NCBI RefSeq assembly: GCF_963169125.1
Contig: NC_084802.1
Location: 39,640,607 to 39,704,606 of the forward strand
DNA length: 64,000 nt
Origin: Humulus lupulus
Lineage: Eukaryota > Streptophyta > Magnoliopsida > Rosales > Cannabaceae
Direction of reading: 5' to 3'
Shown here: positions 56,374 to 64,000 of the stretch, in pieces
How positions within the stretch are numbered: position 1 is the stretch's first letter
How the letters are laid out: every line of letters begins with the position of its first letter
The notes under the pieces: model-generated
Told to the model about the DNA's origin: nothing
The model's input: the letters and a program-made list of their open reading frames with translations, nothing else
The model's database searches: none
Translations under genes and position numbers: made by a program

Positions 56374-59191
56374 TGTAACGCCCTACTTCCTTAGAGCCGT
56401 TACTAAGTGAGTTTTAAGACAAAACAGTGTGCAATGATCTCGCTAACCGAGGTTTTTAAACAAAAGTTTGACTAATTAAAAGTTAAGGCTGTAATCTTAG
56501 AAAAATGCGTCGTTTCAATAGAACTTCTAGTATTAAACATTTGGGATCCCAAAATAAGGTTTGAAAACTATCTACATCTTAAAATAAGTTTACAATTGAT
56601 CAGTTATAAAAATCATAGATTGTTACAGCCATTTTCGAATAAATCCCCAACCAAAGCAGTCGGGCAGGCCAAACATGTACGCGTCGCTTCACGCTCTCCG
56701 TACTCATGGTTGGTTGACTCAGTCATTGCCCTTACCTGAAACACAGAGCACCCGTGAGCCGAAGCCCAGCAAGAAAACTCATGCAGAACATAACATATGC
56801 AATGTATACAGTTTATCATAACAGATAATCCACAAATAAACAAGTCAACCATTAGACTAAGCAAACACGGCCATGCCGCCCCAGAACCTTACCAAAGCCC
56901 TGGGGTATCGGTTCTCACCGTAAGGATAACTCATGTATCCACCGGGCCCCGCCCTGACTATAGCATCCCATGCGCTAGGTGTTACTTCCGGCCCCGCTGC
57001 CGTACCCGGCCTACGCCGTTCTCGGCCCTTGCCATTCAATTTACTATAATCACACATATAGCATAACACAACAACATTCCAATAAATATTAATTCATTTA
57101 AGTATACACCCTAACATGTAATGCAATATAGGGCCATGCCCGGCAATCATCTCATCATGCAACATGCAATATAGGGCCATGCCCGGCAATCACACTATGG
57201 GCCCACGCCCTATCCTACGGGTGTTATAGTTTTCTTACCTGCATTCCGAGCCTCCTGATGCACTAAAGCCGCGAGCACGGTCCTCAAGCACGAGCCTCTC
57301 CAATAACCTAGTCACAACACACAAGAAATATCCCTCAACACTAATCAAATCAAAAACCGCTTCCCGGGACCAATCCCACACTCTCGGGACTCCCAACTCC
57401 CTAAAACAATTCATCGGAAACATCCCCCGAACCCCCGGAGCAAAAGCTCAAAATGCAACTTTTGGTGCCCTGAAAATGGCCTAGCGCCGCGGCACTCCCT
57501 TCAAGGGCCGCGGCGCCCAGCGAGATGCCCCTCTCCTGATGCAACCTCGCGCCACGGCGCCCAAGAACAGGGCCGCGGCGCTCATACGCGAACCCAGATT
57601 TCTGGGTTTTCCCATGCGTTTTTCCCGAGCTTCAACCTCTCCAAATCACCCCAAATAAATACCTCAACCCCAAAATCAAATCAAACCTCATATAAACCAT
57701 CTAACAACCCATAAACACTAGATTCAAGCTCAAAACACAAACATACCCAACAATCCACCCTTAGATTGCAAAAATCAGCAACTTCAAACTAAAACTTTAA
57801 AAACTTAACTCAAGCTTCAAACTTCTCAAATCAAAACATAAATCAAACTTAAATATGCATAAGTTCCTTACCTTAAGTAGAAAATTCACCCAAAAGCCTC
57901 CTCACTTCAGCCCTTCTTCCCTTCCTCTTCTTCTCTTTCACTTGCCCTAGCTTTCTTCTCTCCTTCTCTTTCTTCTCTTCCATTTCTATCAATGCTTAAG
58001 TGAACATAAGTGCCCAAACCGAACCCCCCTAAATCCCAACTGAAATTTGTCTATAACCCTTGCCAAAAGACCATTTTACCCTTTCCTACTAATCCTCCTT
58101 AGCTAAACCTTAAAGGGCACTTAAGTCTTTACACATCATTTCAATTCTATCACTTTTTACCTTAAAACTTGTTACCCAAAGCAGTAACTAATGGTTACCC
58201 AGGTTACTAAATCTCCAATAACCATTACCCGCTAAATCTCAGCTTAACCATAAAATTCCCAAAGTACCCCTAGGCTCCTCCCGAGCCGGGTATAGAAATC
58301 CCGTTGTGACTCTTAAGTTAAGTAGCTCTCTAGGACCGTCTCGGCACGTGCATCACAATAATAACACCACACTCACGTGGTACAATTCACAGAACACAAT
58401 TATCACATATATACCCTCAGCGGGCTAAAATTACAAATTTACCCCTATCATGCAAACGGGGTCCACATGCGTAATTATTTCACCTAACATGCATACTAAC
58501 CACGTAGTCATGCATCTCAATGTTCAATTAGTCATATAACATGCTTTAAATCATAACCATGCATTTAACTCATAAAATCACACATAAATCCCATCGTGCC
58601 CTCCTGGCACGCTAATCAAGGCCCTTAAGCCTTATTAGTGGGATCAACTTGTAGGCCCCGCTGGCCTAACCCTTAGTACAACTTCAGTTTATGCTGAATT
58701 AAGAGTCAGAACTCTCCCTCCTTTCTCTGAACACCTTACAGATCCTCGTCTGTTACCACGCAGAGATGCACCTCTCTCTTCCCGGAACTTTATTTCCTCA
58801 TAACTTAGCAATTTACCAGCTCTTTATTCTTTCAAATAGGCAAACACTCCTGCCTTAAGAAGTTTCAACGACCTTCTTGGCTTTCCCTCTGAACTAAAGC
58901 CAAACTGTAGTATTCATTATCTTTCACCTCTTACCAAGCCCTATGTCGTGTTACATTAGAAAGACACCAGCAACCGCCACCACGACTAACTTGCCAGGGA
59001 TTACACTTCCCTTAATACCTCAAGTATTCGCCTACTTAGCGCTTAATTCTTTAAGATCCTTGATAAACTTTCAGACTGCCATTCCACTTGCAATCAACTG
59101 ATAATTCCAGGTTCCCACTCTGTTCCTTTCGTCCTCCAAATCCATTCCAACAATTTAAAATACTATGGGGTCTCAATTCCGTATCATCGAC
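56374..59191 (-). repeat. Left arm of the palindrome, 2818 bp
   Basis: Reverse complement of 59314-62131 with equal length and only scattered single-base differences (I counted seven while comparing about a third). On the minus strand it consists of 545 bases (59191-58647) leading into a complete 2273-bp gypsy LTR (58646-56374) that ends GGGCGTTACA at the TSD. Confidence 0.93.
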
Positions 59192-59313
59192 GTTTTACCC
59201 TGAAACCAGTTCACTAGAAAATTTCCCGAAATACTTCTATCCTTGGTTTCCAGCTGGCAATAACCAGGTCGTAGATCAACTCTTGGAGACATCGTCCCCA
59301 CTGGTACCCAACA
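59192..59313 (-). pseudogene. Palindrome loop: gypsy reverse transcriptase scrap
   Basis: On the minus strand one frame reads RVDLRPGYCQL, matching the conserved (K/R)IDLRSGYHQL motif of gypsy RT, then ETKDRSISG where intact copies have an IREEDIPKT-like stretch. Only about 40 codons are present. They are not repeated in the arms, so this is the unpaired centre of the inverted repeat. Confidence 0.7.
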
Positions 59314-62131
59314 GTCGATGATACGGAATTGAGACCCCATAGTATTTTAAATTGTTGGAATGGATTTGGAGGACGAAAGGAACAGAGTGGGAACCTGGAA
59401 TTATCAGTTGATTGCAAGTGGAATGGCAGTCTGAAAGTTTATCAAGGATCTTAAAGAATTAAGCGCTAAGTAGGCGAATACTTGAGGTATTAAGGGAAGT
59501 GTAATCCCTGGCAAGTTAGTCGTGGTGGCGGTTGTTGGTGTCTTGCTAATGTAACACGACATAGGGCTTGGTAAGAGGTGAAAGATAATGAATACTACAG
59601 TTTGGCTTTAGTTCAGAGGGAAAGCCAAGAAGGTCGTTGAAACTTCTTAAGGCAGGAGTGTTTGCCTATTTGAAAGAATAAAGAGCTGGTAAATTGCTAA
59701 GTTATGAGGAAATAAAGTTCCGGGAAGAGAGAGTTGCATCTCTGCGTGGTAACAGACGAGGATTTGTAAGGTGTTCAGAGAAAGGAGGGAGAGTTCTGAC
59801 TCTTAATTCAGCATAAACTGAAGTTGTACTAAGGGTTAGGCCAGCGGGGCCTACAAGTTGATCCCACTAATAAGGCTTAAGGGCCTTGATTAGCGTGCCA
59901 GGAGGGCACGATGGGATTTATGTGTGATTTTATGAGTTAAATGCATGGTTATGATTTAAAGCATGTTATATGACTAATTGAACATTGAGATGCATGACTA
60001 CGTGGTTAGTATGCATGTTAGGTGAAATAATTACGCATGTGGACCCCGTTTGCATGATAGGGGTAAATTTGTAATTTTAGCCCGCTGAGGGTATATATGT
60101 GATAATTGTGTTCTGTGAATTGTACCACGTGAGTGTGGTGTTATTATTGTGATGCACGTGCCGAGACGGTCCTAGAGAGCTACTTAACTTAAGAGTCACA
60201 ACGGGATTTCTATACCCGGCTCGGGAGGAGCCTAGGGGTACTTTGGGAATTTTATGGTTAAGCTGAGATTTAGCGGGTAATGGTTATTGGAGATTTAGTA
60301 ACCTGGGTAACCATTAGTTACTGCTTTGGGTAACAAGTTTTAAGGTAAAAAGTGATAGAATTGAAATGATGTGTAAAGACTTAAGTGCCCTTTAAGGTTT
60401 AGCTAAGGAGGATTAGTAGGAAAGGGTAAAATGGTCTTTTGGCAAGGGTTATAGACAAATTTCAGTTGGGATTTAGGGGGGTTCGGTTTGGGCACTTATG
60501 TTCACTTAAGCATTGATAGAAATGGAAGAGAAGAAAGAGAAGGAGAGAAGAAAGCTAGGGCAAGTGAAAGAGAAGAAGAGGAAGGGAAGAAGGGCTGAAG
60601 TGAGGAGGCTTTTGGGTGAATTTTCTACTTAAGGTAAGGAACTTATGCATATTTAAGTTTGATTTATGTTTTGATTTGAGAAGTTTGAAGCTTGAGTTAA
60701 GTTTTTAAAGTTTTAGTTTGAAGTTGCTGATTTTTGCAATCTAAGGGTGGATTGTTGGGTATGTTTGTGTTTTGAGCTTGAATCTAGTGTTTATGGGTTG
60801 TTAGATGGTTTATATGAGGTTTGATTTGATTTTGGGGTTGAGGTATTTATTTGGGGTGATTTGGAGAGGTTGAAGCTCGGGAAAAACGCATGGGAAAACC
60901 CAGAAATCTGGGTTCGCGTATGAGCGCCGCGGCCCTGTTCTTGGGCGCCGTGGCGCGAGGTTGCATCAGGAGAGGGGCATCTCGCTGGGCGCCGCGGCCC
61001 TTGAAGGGAGTGCCGCGGCGCTAGGCCATTTTCAGGGCACCAAAAGTTGCATTTTGAGCTTTTGCTCCGGGGGTTCGGGGGATGTTTCCGATGAATTGTT
61101 TTAGGGAGTTGGGAGTCCCGAGAGTGTGGGATTGGTCCCGGGAAGCGGTTTTTGATTTGATTAGTGTTGAGGGATATTTCTTGTGTGTTGTGACTAGGTT
61201 ATTGGAGAGGCTCGTGCTTGAGGACCGTGCTCGCGGCTTTAGTGCATCAGGAGGCTCGGAATGCAGGTAAGAAAACTATAACACCCGTAGGATAGGGCGT
61301 GGGCCCATAGTGTGATTGCCGGGCATGGCCCTATATTGCATGTTGCATGATGAGATGATTGCCGGGCATGGCCCTATATTGCATTACATGTTAGGGTGTA
61401 TACTTAAATGAATTAATATTTATTGGAATGTTGTTGTGTTATGCTATATGTGTGATTATAGTAAATTGAATGGCAAGGGCCGAGAACGGCGTAGGCCGGG
61501 TACGGCAGCGGGGCCGGAAGTAACACCTAGCGCATGGGATGCTATAGTCAGGGCGGGGCCCGGTGGATACATGAGTTATCCTTACGGTGAGAATCGATAC
61601 CCCAGGGCTTTGGTAAGGTTCTGGGGCGGCATGGCCGTGTTTGCTTAGTCTAATGGTTGACTTGTTTATTTGTGGATTATCTGTTATGATAAACTGTATA
61701 CATTGCATATGTTATGTTTTGCATGAGTTTTCTTGCTGGGCTTCGGCTCACGGGTGCTCTGTGTTTCAGGTAAGGGCAATGACTGAGTCAACCAACCATG
61801 AGTACGGAGAGCGTGAAGCGACGCGTACATGTTTGGCCTGCCCGACTGCTTTGGTTGGGGATTTATTCGAAAATGGCTGTAACAATCTATGATTTTTATA
61901 ACTGATCAATTGTAAACTTATTTTAAGATGTAGATAGTTTTCAAACCTTATTTTGGGATCCCAAATGTTTAATACTAGAAGTTCTATTGAAACGACGCAT
62001 TTTTCTAAGATTACAGCCTTAACTTTTAATTAGTCACACTTTTGTTTAAAATCCTCGGTTAGCGAGATCATTGCACACTGTTTTGTCTTAAAACTCACTT
62101 AGTAACGGCTCTAAGGAAGTAGGGCGTTACA
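59314..62131 (+). repeat. Right arm of the palindrome, 2818 bp
   Basis: 545 bases with no recognisable gene (59314-59858), then the gypsy LTR from TGATCCCACTAATAAGG (59859) to GGGCGTTACA (62131), 2273 bp. Both conserved splice-donor-like sites are present (CAGGTAAGAAAAC at about 61264; the CTTGCTGGGC block at 61732). Confidence 0.93.
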
Positions 62132-63154
62132 ACTTGGTATCAGAGCGAGCCAAGGTTTATTGGTTCTGGAGATCGACCGAACATGTACGCTCGCTGTCAG
62201 TGACAAGCTCGACTCAGGGTTGGTTGGTATGAATGATTGACATGTCTGAATATATGTTTGAATGCCCTGTTTGCCTGCTTATTTATATGGAGCATGAGGA
62301 ATGAAATGACATATGCATGAGATACTGATAGGGCCTGGCCCTTGACTATTGCATGTTGAGATTGATGCATGCTGAATAATACTATTATGCATATGGATGA
62401 ATATTGGCATAATGGTTCGCATATTGAGTGTACGTGGTGAATTTTCTGGATTAAATTCATATGTTATATCTGTATATTGGCTTGTATGAAGCATGATGAG
62501 TATGGATATACTTAGTGGTGATAGAATCTGGTAGCTAAATGTATATCATTATGATTTTGGCCTATTTATGCTTTTTGGGTGCATGATATATGTGGTCGTT
62601 GGAGTCTAGTTGTGGTTTGGTTCAGAGTTTGAACCACGGAGCTCGGGAGTTGGTCAGCTTTGACAGGTGAACTCGTGTTGTTGGTTCCTAGAAGGGTTTG
62701 TGAACCTGGTATTGGATTGAAAGGGGGAATTCTAGATATATGTTGGAGTTGAGATCTCCAGTTATCCCTGTTAGCAGCAGCAGAAAGTCACTAGTGTGTG
62801 AGTAGGCTGTGGAGTTTGTTAGTTGAGATGGGATAGAAGAACAATGGATTCTCTGGGGAGATGGCTGATTTAGATGTTTTAACAGTAAGGTTACCGGTGA
62901 TGGTTTACTGTGAGGTATGGACAGATAAAGGTATTGTATGAGAGGTTTAAAGGGTGTTATCCTCGGGTTTTGAGGAGAGTTCGAGTTGACAAGGAATTTA
63001 TCAATAGGTGAGCAGAGTTAATTCCACCCTTGGTTATGAGGATGAGAGATCCTGATTAGAGGGTTGTTTTAAATGTTGAGGCAGAGAGATGCCTGGAAGT
63101 GGTACTCAGGCTGAGGTACTGGCTTAATGGGTTGGAAAGAACCTAGATGATGAA
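62132..63154 (+). other. Gypsy PBS and 5' leader
   Basis: Directly after the LTR comes ACTTGGTATCAGAGCGAGCC, a standard tRNA-iMet PBS, making the LTR of the right arm a 5' LTR. About 1 kb follows with no supported gag frame; 5' leaders of this length are usual in large gypsy elements. It ends abruptly at the Cassandra PBS. Confidence 0.65.
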
Positions 63155-63595
63155 TGGTATCAGAGCCTTGAGCCAGCCGGAAGTGTGGCCGACGGGGACG
63201 TCGGGCCCGTAAGGGAGGGTGATTGTGACAGTCAAAATCCCGTGATCCGTAAAGGGAAAGACCGGGTAAGCTGTGCAATTCCACACCGCCTGGGGAAGGT
63301 CAAGTGTGATAATTCTAAGACTGTGTAGGTATGGGACTACATAGTTGAAGAGGGCTTAAATGGATTGATGGGTACTACCTATATCAGGAAGGTGCATCTT
63401 CTTTTCGGTAGCCCATCACTTGAGAACTCCATGGTTAAGCGTGCTTAGCCTGGAGTAATCTAGGGATGGGTGACCTCCTGGGAAGTTTTCCCAGGAAGTG
63501 TGCGAGTGAGGACAAAGCACGCTGGAAAGACTTGTCTTGGTTTGTAGGGCTAGTCGTCATTCCAGAAAGCAGCCATAGTGACGTGGGGCGTCACA
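63155..63595 (+). mobile_element. Truncated Cassandra TRIM: PBS, interior, 3' LTR
   Basis: PBS TGGTATCAGAGCC at 63155, a 56-base interior ending in the purine tract AAGGGAGGGTGAT, then a 372-bp LTR (63224-63595, TGTGACAGTC to GGGGCGTCACA). 5S rRNA-derived sequence lies at about 63411-63485 (GTTAAGCGTGCTTAGCC, GGATGGGTGACCTCCTGGGA). Compared with 29641-29971 this LTR has about 39 extra bases near 63350-63390. The 5' LTR is missing; gypsy sequence stands in its place. Confidence 0.9.
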
Positions 63596-63600
63596 ATTGT

Positions 63601-63806
63601 CCTCCTCCCTCTTCTTTATTTTCTCCACCTCCTTAGGAGTGTCCTTGTCGGATGGCGTTGGGAGAGGTTCTAGAGTGGACTCTAGAATGTTTGAGAGTGG
63701 TCAAAAGGAATCTCACCTTGTCTTACCACCTAGTGAAATTGGACCTATCAAACCTATCCAACCTCACTAGGTCTTGATTCATTATCTTGACGGTTTCACC
63801 TTCCAT
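63601..63806 (-). pseudogene. Copia B gag, N-terminal part
   Basis: The ATG at 63806 starts MEGETVKIMNQDLVRLDRFD, about 28 bases inside the end of the 5' LTR. It follows the gag pattern FD..NFTRW and then, after a frameshift near 63720, PLPTPSDKDTPKEVEKIKK up to the composite junction. The frame resumes at 56373. Confidence 0.8.
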
Positions 63807-63833
63807 TGAAACAAACAAGGGTATGCTTTTGAA

Positions 63834-64000
63834 TGTTAGGAAAATATATATTTGTCTCAATGGAAATGGTAAGAAAATTATAACTCTATGCACAAATATT
63901 ACAATAGACAAGGATTGATTAAATAAAGTGTTACAAACTCTAAGCAAAAGATTACAAAAAAGTAAAGTGTTTGAAATAAAAGAAAAGAAAAGATTACAAC
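63834..64000 (-). repeat. End of the copia B 5' LTR (partial)
   Basis: Matches 48596-48770 closely (TGTTAGGAAAATAT, ACAAGGATTGATTAAATAAA) and continues past the window. The sequence just inside it (TTCAAAAGCATACCC on the minus strand) is not an initiator-Met PBS, so the primer is unidentified. Confidence 0.88.

Larger units (their letters stand above)
56374..63595. mobile_element. Palindromic gypsy-Cassandra composite, 7.2 kb
   Basis: The left end is TGTAACGCCC, a gypsy LTR end in inverse orientation. The right end is GGGGCGTCACA, a Cassandra LTR end. A single 5-bp TSD ATTGT lies at 56369-56373 and 63596-63600. Contents: left arm (56374-59191), 122-bp loop (59192-59313), inverted right arm (59314-62131), gypsy PBS and leader (62132-63154), Cassandra PBS, short interior and 3' LTR (63155-63595). 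The host gag frame is continuous across it. The parts come from two families, yet the TSD treats them as one insertion. Confidence 0.85.
48596..64000 (-). mobile_element. Copia element B, runs off the right edge
   Basis: The 3' LTR is 48596-49705 and the start of the 5' LTR is at 63834. gag, zinc knuckle, PR, IN, RT and RNase H lie between them on the minus strand. gag is cut by a solo gypsy LTR (53446-55795, TSD GTGAC) and by a 7.2-kb composite (56374-63595, TSD ATTGT). Without the insertions the interior is about 4.5 kb. Both LTR starts share AATGTTAGGAAAATAT. The outer TSD cannot be checked because the right end is outside. Confidence 0.9.

Noticed and set aside
59088..59417. Two identical small proteins on opposite strands
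   Set aside because: Identical frames arise because the palindrome arms duplicate the sequence in inverse; there is no domain and no other support.
56374..62131. Palindrome as a pure sequencing or assembly artefact
   Set aside because: Considered because hairpin reads can create inverted copies. The arms differ at scattered bases, the loop is unique, and a 5-bp TSD with intact flanking gag frame surrounds the whole unit, which favours a real insertion. Read-level proof is still lacking.
62134..62151. tRNA-Met-like sequence
   Set aside because: Only the 3' acceptor complement TGGTATCAGAGC is present, directly after an LTR; it is a primer-binding site and not a tRNA gene. The same holds for 63155 and 39130-39141.
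63411..63485. Possible 5S rRNA gene
   Set aside because: The 5S-like stretch is incomplete at its 5' part and is embedded in an LTR with TGTGACAGTC..GTCACA ends, PPT and PBS. It is the Cassandra TRIM, not a 5S gene.

Overview
This window is nuclear DNA from a flowering plant, almost certainly a eudicot. The evidence is introns with GT..AG borders, plant LTR retrotransposon families (Ty1/copia, Ty3/gypsy, a 5S-derived Cassandra TRIM, a Sirevirus-like env-type gene), a Mutator-like element (MULE) carrying a Ulp1 protease gene, and a decayed chloroplast insertion. The species cannot be fixed from sequence alone. Only one gene looks like a functional host gene: a seven-exon, 920-residue endo-1,4-beta-xylanase of the XYN1/RXF12 type on the minus strand (20359-24213).

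Layout. 1-4401: copia-type LTR pieces with a MITE inside; the last (3923-4401) has an ONSEN-like set of heat-shock elements. 4402-7011: three MITE/foldback elements, two with clear target-site duplications (TSDs). 7345-19018: a Kaonashi/Ulp1-type MULE. Its transposase (+) and Ulp1-like protease (-) converge and both are broken. The transposase is split by a plastid atpF-atpA insertion, and the protease by a gypsy LTR that itself holds a second LTR of the same family. 20359-24560: the xylanase gene and its promoter region. 25485-39342: a complete copia element (TSD TATGT) whose gag-pol is split by a gypsy element (TSD GTAGC). The left gypsy LTR in turn contains a solo Cassandra LTR (TSD GTTAT) and a 3.1-kb solo LTR (TSD GGCCG). 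39343-43423: a copia RNase H relic and two related non-autonomous MULE-like elements carrying an array of palindromes. 43424-47767: the 3' part of a Sirevirus-like copia with an env-like relic and a nested solo LTR (TSD CTGAG). 48596-64000: a second copia element running off the window; its gag is split by a solo gypsy LTR (TSD GTGAC) and by a 7.2-kb composite.

The most unusual object is that composite, 56374-63595. It has two 2818-bp inverted arms of exactly equal length around a 122-bp loop from a gypsy reverse transcriptase gene. The right arm continues through a primer-binding site into gypsy leader sequence and then joins the PBS and 3' LTR of a Cassandra TRIM. The whole is flanked by one 5-bp duplication (ATTGT), which suggests integration as a single chimeric cDNA.

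Runners-up are the ONSEN-like heat-shock-element LTR, the array of GTAACTAGTTAC-type palindromes, the 11-bp CTCGAT minisatellites in non-coding parts of both MULE genes, and splice-donor-like and GCCGCGG blocks recurring in many LTRs. All coordinates, TSDs and exon borders were read by eye, without alignment or database search.
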